Of a stretch of DNA of 64,000 bases, positions 10,636 to 22,484 are shown piece after piece. The notes below the pieces were generated by a model, which was not told where the DNA came from, searched no databases, and saw nothing but the letters and a program-made list of their open reading frames with translations. The stretch's first letter is position 1, and the number at the start of each line of letters is the position of its first letter. The position numbers and the translations under genes were made by a program. This DNA comes from Anthonomus grandis grandis. Taxonomy: Eukaryota; Arthropoda; Insecta; Coleoptera; Curculionidae. The DNA lies in assembly GCF_022605725.1 (NCBI RefSeq), contig NC_065550.1, positions 7,564,001 through 7,628,000 on the forward strand, read 5' to 3'.

Positions 10636-11145
10636 ATTAATTTCCTTAGTTTGTCTCGGTTTATTCAAATTCAAATATATTACATAAAGTTATATACAAA
10701 AGTGTTATTGTTACATAGGAAAAATAGGTACAAATAAAAATAGATAACCCTATTTCATGAGAGAAGAAAAATAACGTTAAATACCTATATACCTAATGTA
10801 AAAATCCAAGAAGAGGAATCGGCCTAAGGCCATCTAATGACGTACCTTGTGTGCAGATTTCCTCTTCCAAAATGGCACAGATATTAAGAGGTTAAGAACG
10901 GCAACAGCCCGGCCGCTATGCAGGCAGAAAACAGGCGAGAGAACAAAAAGGTAGTAAAAATTACGACTAATATGCACTAAAATAACCCAATATCCACACA
11001 CTCAGAACAACGTTTCAAAAAATGTTTGATTTTTCAATAAAAATTGTTTGGTTTTGGCTTTGAAAATTTTTGGATAATTATAATATTTTTTCAATTCAGC
11101 AGGCAGTGTGTTAAAAAGAACTGGTCCATAATAGGTTACAAATCT

Positions 11146-12228
11146 TTAGGTCACATTTGTACGTTTAAATGGAATAAACATATTTATCTCTTTTGTTGCT
11201 GTTGTGAGATAGTTGATAGAATCACTATTAATTGGTGATAATGTAGTATGGACATAGTTTAAAGTGGAATGGATATAAATATTTCTGACACTTAGTAAAT
11301 TTAGATTATTATATAGTTCACCAGTTGAAAATCTATATGGTCTTTTAAATATTATTTTTAGTGCAGAATTCTGAGTGATTAACAACTTCTTTATAGTATT
11401 GTTATACGCGCAACCCCATATAATAATACAGTACCTTAAATTGGATTCTATTAGTGCGTTATATAAAGTTTTTAACATTTTTACATTTAGGATTTCACGT
11501 ACCTGATACAATTTATAGAAAATATTCCAATTTTTTTTATTAACGAATGCAATATGTTCCTCCCATTTAAGATACTGATCCAGTATAACCCCCAGATATT
11601 TGATTTTTTCAACTTTTTTTATTTTGATACAATTACATGCATCATTATGCGATAAGCAGTCATTATTATGAATAACAATCTCTGTGGGCGGTGGTTGATC
11701 TACTGACGTTGCGGAAAAACTCATATAATAAGTTTTATTAAAGTTTAAACTTAAAAGACTATTGTTGAGCCACTCATACATTTTACTAAGGCCAATTTCG
11801 GCTTTTTTAAAGACTCTCTTCCAAGAATTATCAGAAAACAATAATGCAGTATCATCTGCGTACGAAATAACTTCGCAGTCGTCCAATAAGCTTTCCATAC
11901 TATTAATATACACAAGGAAGAGTACTGGTCCCAGCACTGTCCCTTGTGGAACTCCGGTTTTAATGTATTTAGAAGAGCTCATTGTGTTATTAATCTTAAC
12001 AAATTGTTTTCTATCTGATAAATAATTTATTAATAAGTTAAGAGGCCCGTTTCGAATACCAATTTTTTCTAAACGGTTAAAGACAATTTCATGTGAAACG
12101 GTATGGAAGGCTTTCGAAAGATCCATAAAAACTGCTAAACTTTTTTTTCTGTTTTGTAGATTAATGTTAATATTATTAACTAAATCAAATACGGCTTTCT
12201 CCGTATTTTTTTTTATCTCGAAAACCAT
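11146..12228 (-). pseudogene. Non-LTR reverse transcriptase, C-terminal part
   Basis: 360-residue open segment with RT motifs in order: LAVFMDLSKAFHTVSHEIVF, TGVPQGTVLGPVLFLVYINS and ISYADDTALLF (catalytic YADD intact), then the thumb region with KYLGVILDQYLKWEEHI. It continues the 12185-13114 segment after a frameshift inside an A-run near 12200. It would prime reverse transcription of element RNA at a nicked chromosome. Confidence 0.9.
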
Positions 12229-13114
12229 ATTGCTTTTGATATAAAAGATTATTCTTTTCCAGGAAATTCATTATTCTAGACTTTAAACATTTTTCAAATA
12301 TCTTAGCAAAGTTATTTATGAGAGAAATGGGTCTATAATTAGTAGTTTCATCACGATTATCTGATTTATATATAGGATATACCAGGGAGACTTTCCAATC
12401 AGAGGGTAAGTTAAACGTTGAAAATGACAAATTTATTAAGTAAACTAAAGGTTTTAAAATATGAACATGTATTTTTTTAATTAAATTTGTTGAAATTTTA
12501 TCTTCCCCTGGTGCTGAGTTGTTTTTTAATGTTTTAATGTGCATTATAAGTTCATTTGTATTAACTGGAAAAAGAAACATGGTGTTAGGATTAATTTTAA
12601 TTTTTTCTTTAAAACTCGATGAATTCTTATTGATATTTTTTTGAATTTTTGAACCTACATTTGTAAAAAACTCATTAAAGGTATTACTAATTGTTACTTC
12701 ATCTGTTATTATGTCATTATTTACTTTTATTTTAAAAATATTTTGAGGCGCTTTTTTTTGATGGTTGGTAATCTCATTAATAAATTTCCATGTTTTTTTG
12801 TAGTCATTTTTGGATTCATCTATTTTTAGCTTATAATAATTATTTTTTGCCAATTTCATTACCTTAGTTAAATTATTCCTAAATTTTTTATATTTTATTT
12901 CATCGGCAAAATTATGGTTTATGTTTAAAGATTTTTTCATGCTATCTCTCTGTTTTATAGAATTAATAATACCCTGGGTTACCCAAGGCTTACGTTTTCT
13001 TGTTTTGCTATTTAGTGTTATAATATACGTGTGTTTCCTTAGAGAATATAAAATTTTATTTTTAAAACAGATATATGACTCTTCTATATTGTTGTTTGTA
13101 AAACTTCTTCCCAT
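12185..13114 (-). pseudogene. Non-LTR reverse transcriptase, N-terminal part
   Basis: 309 residues with KPWVTQGIINSIKQRD, LKNNSAPGEDKISTNLIKKI, NYRPISLINNFAKIFEKCLK and YQKQYGFR, the classical fingers and palm motifs preceding the catalytic block. The frame is lost just after QYGFR, and upstream it overlaps the endonuclease segment in another frame at 13084-13114. Confidence 0.9.
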
Positions 13115-13906
13115 ATTTCTTTAGCCAGATCATTTTCTAAATTTGTGTAATTTATATTTGCTTTCCGTTGCATGCTATTAAACTTGGCAATATTTTTTGT
13201 TACATTTTTAATAGATAGCCGAATAGGATAATGGTCAGTTAGATTAGTTTTAAAAATTAATGGTAAGATAAAGTTTTTTCTTAAATCAAACTGATCTATT
13301 TTTAAAAATATATGATCGAGTGCTGTTTTAGAATTGTGGGTTTCTCTTGTTGCTTGATTTATGCACGACATATATCCATTTTGCGACATAACACTTAAAT
13401 ACTTAGTTACATTCATATCAGTTTCCTCCAAAATATTAATGTTAATATCCCCAATAAATATATTGCACATATTTTGCTTTCCCATAAATCCTTGTGTTTC
13501 CAGATCGTTTAAAAATAAGTTTAAATTTGTAGAAGGTGATCTGTATACACCGGTAATACCCAAAGAAATATCGTTTATTTTCATAGTACAATGCAAGAGA
13601 TTAGTTTCAGTTAGTTCTATTATTTGAGATATTGCATGTAAATTATTTTTTATATACATTACAACATATGTCATTTTTATTAAAGAAAGAGTTATTATAA
13701 AAAACATCAAAACCAGCAAGCCGGAATGTGTCAACATTGCTAATTGTAAATGTTTCTGACAACACTACAATATCAATTTTTGTGATATCCAATTCATTCA
13801 AATAAATTATCAATTCATCAAAATTCTTTTGTAAGCTTCTGATATTAAAATGTATAATATTAAGCCCACCACTATCACCAAAAACTTCCAGCCCGCCCCA
13901 TGTCAT
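13084..13906 (-). pseudogene. APE-like endonuclease of the non-LTR element
   Basis: Two overlapping frames. 13643-13906 has IIHFNIRSLQKNFDEL and IDIVVLSETF (the N-R-S and S-E-T metal-site motifs). 13084-13737 has GITGVYRSPS, IFIGDININI (G-D-x-N motif), TALDHIFLKI and TDHYPIRLSI (the final D-H motif). All catalytic motifs are readable but split by a frameshift near 13660-13740. It would nick target DNA. Confidence 0.9.
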
Positions 13907-14255
13907 CCGCCAACACTACATCCAACCTGATACCCTCCTCAACCTCATCACTAAATTCCAAAAAATTTGTTATCTTTTTAAAAAAAATTAAATCTTAAAT
14001 ATCAAAACAAAAATATACCTAATATATAACTTACAGAAAAAAGAAAGCAACAAAACATGTATTTTTTTAAGCAGCCAAACATAATAAACCTCTATTATTT
14101 ATTTAACTGCCCCAAAGAATTGAAATAAACATTAATTAATCGTTAATTGTTTTTATATAAAGGCTAGTTTAAACTAAAGAAAATTATGAATAAATATCTA
14201 TATAAGGTGATAAAGTTTCTAGGAGAAACCAATCATTACGAGTTAATTACTGGAT

Positions 14256-14986
14256 TCTATATATATATAGAATTGTCCTGACTGACTGACTCATCATCGC
14301 AGAGCCCAAACTACAATAGCTTGAAACGTGAAATTTTGCCAACGGGTTCCTTTTATAATGTAGGCACCGGATAACGGATTTTTCGAAATTCCACCGATAA
14401 GGGGTAAAAGATGGAAAAATTGTTACCCGTGACCTCGAGAACTAAGGAGTGGCTTCGAAGTTTGAACGGAGACTGCCCGCACCAACGAGTCGCAGGCTTC
14501 AACTTAAGAAAAAAAAAATTAACTGCAACAATGTTTTTTTATAATGTAGGCCCCGGATACGAACGAACTTTTTGAAATTCCACCGATAAAGGGTGATAGC
14601 GATATGATAAATATCGCATAGCGGCATAAAACTGATTAATAAATACGATTGAAAAAGTGCCTCTGTATTATTTACATTTTGGTAGACATAACAACAAGGC
14701 GGGTCCATGCGAGACTGATATCCGAGAGGTGACTCGACTCAGTCTTACCGGTCGCTCTGCATCTAACGAATCATTTTTAAGATTATTTGTGTCTTGGTTT
14801 TATAATAATTATATTATATTAATCGCGCCCCTTGACCTCAAGAAAAACGGCGTGGCAATTGTGGGTTGCATGTACTATCAATGAGGCTGGGCTTCGCATT
14901 TTATTTTTGTGTATTGTGGGTGGCATTTACTATTATTGGAGGCCTTCTTCGACTATTCTTTTATTTTCACGCGGGCATTCAGCTAG
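14256..14986 (+). mobile_element. Non-autonomous Helitron
   Basis: Starts TCTATATATATATAGAATTG followed by CTGACTGACTGACTC, a 5' terminus seen in many insect Helitrons, and ends ACGCGGGCATTCAGCTAG followed by T, matching the C-T-A-G 3' end with an eroded GC hairpin just inside. It has no rep-helicase. Two internal direct repeats of about 55 bp (14351-14405 and 14537-14594) share TTTTATAATGTAGGC and GAAATTCCACCGATAA. No target duplication is expected. Confidence 0.7.
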
Positions 14987-14989
14987 TAT

Positions 14990-15055
14990 CCACTATAAAC
15001 CGATTTAGTTGTTAATATCTAGACAAAAAATTATTAAAACTCCTTGGGAATTTAC
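14990..15055 (-). repeat. Foldback repeat family fragment
   Basis: Matches the reverse complement of about 10150-10215 (ACTATAAACCGATTTAGTTG and GTTAATATCTAGACAAAAAAT). It sits directly beside the Helitron end. Confidence 0.6.
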
Positions 15056-15310
15056 ACTATAAATTCACTTTTACAGCTCTTGGGATATAAATGATACGAC
15101 TTAATTTATACCTCAAGAACTTTCTAGTCTTTAAGATTTAACATAATTAATGCAATCTTTTACCTGCAACCAGTCAAATAGATCCCCAACCTACTGCCCT
15201 TAACCAACAATGGAAAAGCTTCCGCAGGAAAACCTTGTAATTCACACAATAAAATGTTTTTGATAAATCACAGAAGACTGCGGAAGCAACTCCCCATTGA
15301 TACTGGTACT
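15056..15310 (-). pseudogene. Non-LTR RT fragment
   Basis: Minus-strand translation shows a decayed palm motif, with VFCDLSK followed by a degraded AFDCVNH block in shifting frames. About 250 bp align with 20440-20690 (shared TTTTGCCTGCAACC-like and GGAAAAGCTTC blocks), so both come from the same element family. Confidence 0.6.
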
Positions 15311-15319
15311 AACATATGC

Positions 15320-16390
15320 TGCATTTCCCATTTGTTTTTATTTTATTTTTGTAGGATTTTGGCTCAAAGTGTCAAAACTAGCCCCCTGGCGGAGAGGAAT
15401 TCAACTAAAGTAACTATATTAAGGAAGAAGTCCACTATATTTTGGTCAATTATTATTGCCCATGAAATGCTCCTTTCAACAATACCAAATTTGTGAAAAT
15501 CGGTTAAACCGTTGCGAAGTTAAAGCAGGTTATTGCAACAATAATTGAACGACCATCACCATCCTTATTTTTGAAATAACTGAATTTTTTTTATACAAAA
15601 ATGTTAGATAAACTGAATCTATTTAAAAATGTGAACAAACCATTTTTTGTTATTATACGAAATCTAAAGAAAATGCAATTTTAATATTTAAGGGTACAGG
15701 AGAAAAACGGGATAAGTCAAATTTTATGATTTTGAGATAAAGCAATTTTAAATTTTAAAACACTACATAAACTAAAGTATTTGTATTCACAAAATTCTCT
15801 CTTTACCAATATGTTTCCTATCTACCTAACCTATCTTTCCTAACTATCTAAGATCTTTATTTCATAAACTAAAAGCATTTAAAAATAGAATTGATAGAAA
15901 AATCAACAGCCTGTTTTTTTCCCTGAATTTATAACAATTTTGTTTTTGGAAGTATGTTTATTTCACTTAACAACAAGCTGTATGCCTATATAAATAATAT
16001 AGTGAAACAAAACTGAACTGAAAAATATTCTTTGGTATTTTGAGATGAATTTGATCACCTAAAATGGAAAATTAAGAAGTCTATTAGTGTAGGTAAGGTG
16101 TAATAGTAGTGTATGGTAAAATAATAATGAGCTTCTTTTCCACAGAACTTTTTTACTCTGCAAAATTGACTCTGCAAATTGGCAAATTTTTCGGACGAAA
16201 TTGGTATTGAACCTGGAGCGAATACGAAAAAAGTCCAGGTAACAGTATAATGAGTATAAGTTTATCTGCATAAGATATTTCGGAGAGGTTTTCTATCCAT
16301 CACGACTGCACTGTGTTTCTATACTTAATTAACCTAAGGTGTTCTTTTAAAACTTAAAACTGCCTTGTAGGCTGAATTGGAAAGCTAGCT
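15320..16390. other. Intergenic transposon debris
   Basis: 15480-15530 reads GTGAAAATCGGTTAAACCG followed by TTGCGAAG, a phrase common in insect interspersed repeats. No usable reading frame is recognised up to about 16390. Confidence 0.35.
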
Positions 16391-16399
16391 TTTTTTTTA

Positions 16400-17640
16400 A
16401 GTGTTCGGTCTACTTTTGAAAAATGTATTGATTGTCTTCTGTAAGACGTTCCACTACAAATGGTGAAGGTTTTCTTCAGGAAGATTGAACGAGGTCACAT
16501 AATTCCTTCATTGTTTTAACTCTGGCTTTCTGATTGATGATTCCCATATTCTTATGTTTTTCCTTATAAGAATGGTCTCTAATAGGGAAACTAACTCGAA
16601 CAGAATCAAATCTTTCTGTTGGTGAAGAAGATTATGCAAGTAGCGAAAAAAGTGTAGTTCTTGTTTTGGCCACCGCAAGAGTCACAAAACAAATCCAACT
16701 CTCTTATGTTTGAATCAAGGTGATTATACACAAAATGATTCAGTAGAGAAAAAACATCATCACTACTTTTTTTGGCAACGGTTTCTGGGTATACATAAAA
16801 AACACTTCTTGGGAGAGAACATGTACGTTGAACATATAAATGGACAACTGCCGTTTATAGTATACATCATTGGTAGGAATCTTGGGGATTGGAAACTATT
16901 TACCGAAGTCTATATAGATTGACTCTTGATTTACGACTTGAAAGCTTTGATTCTTTTTTAATTAAATAAAATGATTTCGCTTTAGATAAATGCAGGTCAT
17001 GCAATGTGGTCAGTTCTTTTATTTCAGCTATTATGTCTTCCTTAGCTCGATTTATTTCTTGTTTTTTATTTACATACGAGTGTACAGGTATTTCATTGCT
17101 TTTTTCTTTCTCATGCTCGAGACATTTAATTTCACTAGGTACTCGTCACATGTGCTGCATGTGTCTGTTCGTGGGTAACCAAAAGGTATTTTGAAATCTG
17201 TGTTTCGTATGATACTTTGTTGCCGGGATACATCTTTTTGAACATTTCCCACGTTTTTTTATATTGAGCTCTTCAGGCAAGTATTTCTTCTGACAGTCGT
17301 TGATACTATAATAACTGCCTCTGTCTTTAAATGATGATATATGCTCTTTAATTTTATTACGGGTATCATCAGACAGTTTTAATGGTCTTTTGTAGTGTTT
17401 GCTTCTTTTTTCGATTGGAGGCATGCCGGTATTTTTTAAAGAATTGCATAAATACTCAATTCTACGTTTTGTAATGCCATGTAATGGTATAAACTCATCT
17501 CGATAAACCTCTAATTTAGTAAGATTATTTTTATATAAATATCTAATCTTATAAAGAGCAACAACATCTCTTAAAGGAGCATTGTCTTCATCTAGCCGAG
17601 GTCGTCTATTTTTGACTGGAAGAATACTAATAAGGTCACA
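16400..17640 (-). pseudogene. DUF7869-like repeated insect gene, decayed
   Basis: Minus-strand pieces: 17425-17640 is open and includes PRLDEDNAPLRDVVALYKIR and LHGITKRRIEYLCNSL; 17146-17424 gives IKEHISSFKDRGSYYS and KKYLPEELNI; 17070-17250 gives KIPFGYPRTDTCSTCDEYLV with a C-x-x-C pair; and 16640-16720 gives LFCDSCGGQNKNYTFFRYL followed by VSFPIRDHSYKEK. This order (spacing region, H-Y-S, D-T-C-x-x-C, F-C-D-S-C-x-G-Q-N-K-N) is that of an abundant insect family with a DUF7869-type C-terminus, suspected to be transposon-derived. Several frameshifts and stops are present. The function is not known. Confidence 0.65.
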
Positions 17641-17702
17641 TAAATAGGAATTTTGTATCAGTGGACTCGGAAAGATTGAAACTCCTTATAATATATTGCT
17701 TA

Positions 17703-17760
17703 CGTTTACAGTGCTCCAAAAAGTTTCCTGCACAGGGGAAACTGGGGAGCACTGTAAACG
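17703..17760. repeat. 58-bp perfect-stem hairpin
   Basis: CGTTTACAGTGCTCC (17703-17717) is perfectly complementary to GGAGCACTGTAAACG (17746-17760), with a second inner stem AGTTTCC/GGAAACT and loop TGCACAGG. It could be a tiny foldback or a transposon-end relic. Confidence 0.6.
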
Positions 17761-17769
17761 TTTGCAATC

Positions 17770-18150
17770 GCATTCTTTTAAATAAAAAAAACATAAAGAA
17801 CACTGATAAATCGACACGAAAACGATTAAAATGGCGACCGCAACGCTACTAAATAGACAAGTGTAAACGCCACTTAGCCCGTTTTTGCTCGATGCCGCAC
17901 GGACTTATCACGTTATTCCCCTGTACGGGATAATTTTCTAATTTAATAACTCCTGACGTATCGTGTTCTTGCCGTGGGATGTTTTTTGAGAACAAAATTT
18001 GGCAAATTTTCTATCGGAAAATATTAGGTATAATTATCGTTTTAACGTCAATGAAAATATATAGTGATATTTCTTGACCTTGTGACAAGTATCTGCAACT
18101 GTGATAGGCGATCTTCTTCATCATATTTAGGAATATAAAGTATAGTCAAA
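17770..18150. other. Unassigned intergenic
   Basis: No gene recognised; several CpG-containing words such as GCCGCACGGACTTATCACG. Confidence 0.35.
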
Positions 18151-18411
18151 ATCGCTCTTATCGTGCGGGTGTATCGGATTATCAACGACAAACTTTTGTA
18201 GTTACGATTCATTTCAATTTGCGCAACAACGTTTTTTAACTACAACGCGTCAGATAAACGAAACAGATATATGCAGCGTGAATGTATCAAAAGAAGATAA
18301 AATGATAAATGTCAGGGGTTGTAAAACAATTACTTTCATAGCAAACATGCCTGTCTCGTTTCGATTGACGGATGACATTATTTGTCACAAGATAATTTAA
18401 ATTTCAAATTA

Positions 18412-19382
18412 TGGAAAAGAAAAAGCCTTTTTGTGGATTTCTAAATCCTCAAGCAAAAAAAAATGGTACTTAATGTTGTTAATTACTTCGAGAACGAAAA
18501 AGAAAATAAAGGGTTGCCTAAGAATGTACAAGAAGAAGTAGCTAAAGCGCTTGGAATTAGTTTAAGAATGGTGCAAAAGGTTGTATATGAAAACAAGAAC
18601 AATCTTATTCCCAAGAAGTAAAAAAAGTGTAAAAGGAAGAAGCCGAAGACTGAAGATTTAAGTGAATGTGTAAAAATGGAAGTTAGAGAAAGGATTTATG
18701 AACTATATAGGCTAAAAACAAATATAACGCTGCCATTTCTGAGGGATGTTTTAAAACATCAAGCTGATGATGTTTTAAGCAACGCGGCACTTTGGAAATT
18801 GGACTTTCTGCTTTATCAAAATTAATTAAAAGCATAGGTTTCCGCTATAAAAAAGACTGCAATAGAAGATATTTGTGTGAACTACCAAATATTGTGAGCC
18901 AACGAATAGGATTTTTAAGACAATATACACAAAATGAAAAATCAAAGTTAAGGAAAGTGGTATTCTTAGATAAAACTTGGATATTTTTAAACGGGAGTGG
19001 TTGGCAAGATGAATCTGTGAAAAGCGTAAAAAGAAAAAAAGGATGTGGTCAGGGAAAACAATTTATTATTTTACATGCCGGTTCTTCTTCAACGGGATTC
19101 GTTCCAGGTGCAAGTTTAATTTTTTCTTCTAAGTCTAAAAGTATGGATTATCATGACAATATGAATTGCGAAATGTTTGAAAAATGGTTAAAGGAACAGT
19201 TAATACAGAACTTGCAAGAACCTTCCTTAATAGTATTAGACAATGCGTCGTATCATTCAAGAATTTTGAATAAACAACCAAATGGAAGTTGGAGAAAAAG
19301 CGAAATTTATGAATGGTTAGTAAAAGAAAATCAGAATCCCTTGCCATATATGCTAAAATCCGAACTCTTTTCTGTGCATTAA
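18412..19382 (+). pseudogene. IS630/Tc1-superfamily DDE transposase, truncated
   Basis: The start (MEKKKPFCGFLNPQ) is followed by a frameshift in an A-run near 18460, then an HTH-like part with VQEEVAKALGISLRMVQKVV. A stop interrupts near 18620. The open segment 18792-19382 carries the RNase H-fold core: KVVFLDKTWIFLNGSGWQDE (first D), GFVPGASLIF, DYHDNMNCEMFEKWL and LIVLDNASYHSR (second D). The third acidic motif should follow but the frame ends at MLKSELFSVH. It would have catalysed cut-and-paste at TA sites, but is dead here. Confidence 0.75.
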
Positions 19383-19935
19383 CGTATAGATTGGGTCGAA
19401 CGACAAATAATAAATCATAAAATTAAAATGTCACTTTAAAAGTTAGATTGTGAACTTGCCTTTAAACAAAAAAACTAGTTTTCTGGTCTCTGACTGCACT
19501 GCATTACACACAATACAAATAAATTGTTTGTCATTATACCAAAATGTATAGTTTCCCAATAATTATTACAAAAAACACAATTACACATAAACAAAGAAGA
19601 CAAGATCAAATAATCGTTAAAAATTAGACGCTGTGCCCTGAAATCGATAAATTAGTATGTTATGCACAGACATAGGGTCATGCTAAATCGTATACTAATT
19701 TCTCAAAAATTAAGGTAACAACCATTTTTAAATGAAATATGTACAATTTTAATGAAAGGCTAGGGAGGCATTTTTGCTCTCATAAAAAAGTATAAAATGC
19801 TTAGATTTAGATATTATTGCGTAAAGAAAAATTGTTATTGAGAATTCCGTCTATTTCGGACAATTTTTTAAAAAAGAAAAGTAAATATTATGTCTAGCAA
19901 CTTAGCAGACTATCGGGGATTCTAGGCATATACCG

Positions 19936-20166
19936 ATGAGGCGTATACCCAACACGCTTTATACTTATGGGCTTTTTCACGTCATGAAAGGAAATAACCA
20001 GCGTATGTTTTACATGTCGAATCTCGGATACGTAGTATTCCGCAGACATTTTTACGGCGTTAAAGGCATCACGTCAGTTAATAATAATTATGATCTAAGG
20101 TGTATACGCGGCTTTAATATGTCACATGACGGCGTTCAATATATTGTCAAACTCTCAAGGAAATAA
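19936..20166 (+). other. 76-codon open frame, unknown
   Basis: The frame MRRIPNTLYTYGLFHVMKGN onward lies inside the inverted-repeat-bounded unit. It has more CpG than its surroundings. I recognise no domain and cannot tell whether it is coding. Confidence 0.15.
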
Positions 20167-20289
20167 TATTTTGGCAGCCACTGATTTTTCAATTTGATTC
20201 ATATTACGTGGTGACCTTTGAACCCGCACGATAAGAGCGAAGACGACTTTATCCTAGTTTGTCACCAAATGAGATCTTGCCAGGAGTAT

Positions 20290-20900
20290 AACATGTCTTT
20301 TTAAGTATCATAATATGTCTTTTAAAAGCAAGTGTGCCATCGATAGTAATAAAAGAACTATACTGATAAAGGAAGCATTTAGTTCCATGTGAGTTCTAAA
20401 AGGCGCCATATTCGTTTTGGCATTACTGGTGTGATCCGCAAATAGTGTAAACTCACCTTTTATGTCCATACCTGTCCAGTTCTTGAGATATAAATAATAT
20501 AACTTCATTTACAACCCAACAGCTTCCTAGTTTTTGATAATTAATCTTTTGCCTGCAACCAAACAAATAGGTCTCCAACCTACTCCCCTTAACCCATAGT
20601 GGAAAAGCTTCTACAGGAAAACTTTATAATTTACATAATCAAATGCCTTTCATTACAGAAGACCGCGGTAGCGACTCCTTATTTGAAACTACAACATACT
20701 TTGTTGATATTGTACTTTCAAATTCACATTGTGACTTAATTTTGGCAGCAGCTATTAACTCTTTGTTCTGATCCAGAAAAATTCTGTTGGACATTCTGTT
20801 TTGTAGCAATTTCTCAGTAATTTTAGAACGGCCGGAAAGAGTCGTGAAGAAATCGCGCTAAAATTTGATGAATCTTTCACGACCTTTATGAATTTTGCTG
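20290..20900 (-). pseudogene. Non-LTR RT fragment
   Basis: Minus-strand segments include YYLYLKNWTGMDIKGEF and LFADHTSNAKT, the latter a degraded F-A-D-D-T motif with D to H. The 20440-20690 part is the partner of 15056-15310. Upstream frames to 20900 carry residual RT-like sequence. Broken by multiple frameshifts. Confidence 0.65.
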
Positions 20901-21149
20901 ATCATATCGCACTAATTATTAAAGAAAAAAGCTGGAATAATGTTAAAGTTGTTATAATACTTATTTATGTAACAAGTGCGTAAAATGATCCTTTTTATAT
21001 GAATGGAAAATGTTTCAACTCCGATAAATCAATTCCCATAATTCAAAGCTATCTCTATATATTACATATACTATAAACTGTTGCCTAGAAATTGGGTATT
21101 TATTCCTGGATATGTGAAAAACTTCTCTCTTACCACTTTTAGGTATAAT

Positions 21150-21410
21150 CAATAATCACGACCGTGACCTTAGACCAATTTCGATTAATCCAGTCATATC
21201 TAAAGTTTTTTCTAAAATTTTATATAGTTGCAAAACCACTTTTTTTAATTCCAAAAATATTATCGCGCAAAAGCAATCTGGGTTTGGAAAATATGACACG
21301 TCATCTGTCTTACTCAAAGTTACTCAGGAAATAATTATTGAAATGGATAGAGATGACGCCACGGCATTCGTAATGATTAACTTTTCCAAAGCATCTGCGC
21401 GGTGTGAAAG
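21150..21410 (+). pseudogene. Non-LTR RT fragment, plus strand
   Basis: Translation reads LRPISINPVISKVFSKIL, then IIAQKQSGFGKYDTSSVLLK and FVMINFSKAS, corresponding to the R-P-I-S, Q-x-G-F and D-F-S-K-A-F motifs of a Jockey-type reverse transcriptase; the last D is changed to N. Only the central palm region remains. Confidence 0.75.
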
Positions 21411-21585
21411 GTTTAATATACGTTAAATTGTTTTTTTTTCGTCATAAATTAGTCAATATCTTTAAAAAATAGTATGAGAAAAATCTTTTGTATTTACTGC
21501 AATGTAATTTTTTTTTATCGTGCACGGTTTTTAGTTATTAGAATGTGAATGATGAGTTCTGAAAGGAAAATGAACAATAACTTAC

Positions 21586-22418
21586 TTTTTCCTCGTCTTT
21601 ACAATGTTTTAACGCTTGCTTCAACTTCTCATTCTCCTCCGTAGCTCTCGTTAGTCTTACTTCGCAATTATTAAAATTTAAATTGTTACTTTTTAAATCC
21701 CTTTTTAACTGCTCCACCTCCTTTCTTAAGCATGCATTTTCTGTTTCTTTAGATTGCAGTTTTGAGTTCACATTTGTTAACTATAAAGCTATCATCATTT
21801 ACACATTGATTCATTTAAAAAATTACCAATATTACCTGATTTTCAAGTTTTCCAATATTAATCTTGCCATTATTGTAAGATAAAAACCATTTTTCTTTCT
21901 CTTCCTTAAAGCTTAGATTTTCCTTTTGAAGCTTTTTTATTTCTTCGGACTAAAAGAAATGTGATAAAACCTTATTAATAACCCGTTACTACAATTCTAT
22001 TAATACCTTTTGTCTTAATTCCACGTATAGTCGTTCTTTTTCAGCTACCAGGTTTTTTAGTTTCGCCCTGTATATTCTTAGTACTCCACTAGTGTTATCA
22101 GGATTGTTGTTTGGATTGGTGTCCTCACCAAATAATTCACCACAGAAAATACTTTCATCACTGGTGGGTTTTTTGGTATTTATATAGTTGTTTTTACGCA
22201 CTTCACTTATGTCCGATTTGGTTTTTAAGCTATCTTTTATTAGGGTCTCTTGAATTTTCTGAAAACGATAAATATTCTACCGAATACTGTATTTAATTTA
22301 GGTAATGAAAACATACCATTACATCATTAGCTTTTTGCAATAAAATCTTAGTCTTCAATTCGATTTTCTCATTTTCTTTGTAATATTCATCTTCTTTAAG
22401 CAGCAAATCTGCTTCCAT
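21586..22418 (-). CDS. TEX9: Testis-expressed protein 9 (TEX9) homologue, 5' exons
   Basis: Four exons on the minus strand: 22317-22418 (34 codons from an ATG), 22007-22258 (84), 21836-21949 (38) and 21586-21780 (65). All are joined in phase 0 and all introns are GT-AG (donors GTATG, GTATT, GTAAT, and GTAAG after the last). The product is mostly coiled coil. MEADLLLKEDEYYKENEKIE, then TSGVLRIYRAKLKNLVAEKE, and CEVRLTRATEENEKLKQALK match the arrangement I know from TEX9, a ciliary/centriolar-satellite coiled-coil protein. An in-frame TAA lies upstream of the chosen start. The 3' exons, expected to encode the conserved C-terminus, are not found to the left; the gene either continues beyond a transposon-filled intron or is truncated. 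Confidence 0.75.
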
Positions 22419-22484
22419 CTTTATTGACAAATTTTCTATATCGACTTTGAAATTCTGTCTTGTTTATTTATTTTAAAGGAAAAC

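Larger units (their letters stand above)
10660..13980 (-). mobile_element. APE-type non-LTR retrotransposon (Jockey/CR1-like), 5' truncated
   Basis: Minus-strand element containing an apurinic-type endonuclease and a reverse transcriptase, broken by three frameshifts. The 3' end near 10660-10690 finishes with TTGAATTTGAATAAA-like repeats, a common tail for these elements. 10700-11145 is 3' UTR. ORF1 is absent, consistent with truncation near 13980. Confidence 0.85.
18152..20240 (+). mobile_element. Putative DNA transposon bounded by 19-bp inverted repeats
   Basis: TCGCTCTTATCGTGCGGGT at 18152-18170 has its exact reverse complement at 20222-20240. A broken DDE transposase lies between them. 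I could not see a clear target-site duplication next to the repeats, so they may be subterminal or internal to the true ends. Confidence 0.4.
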
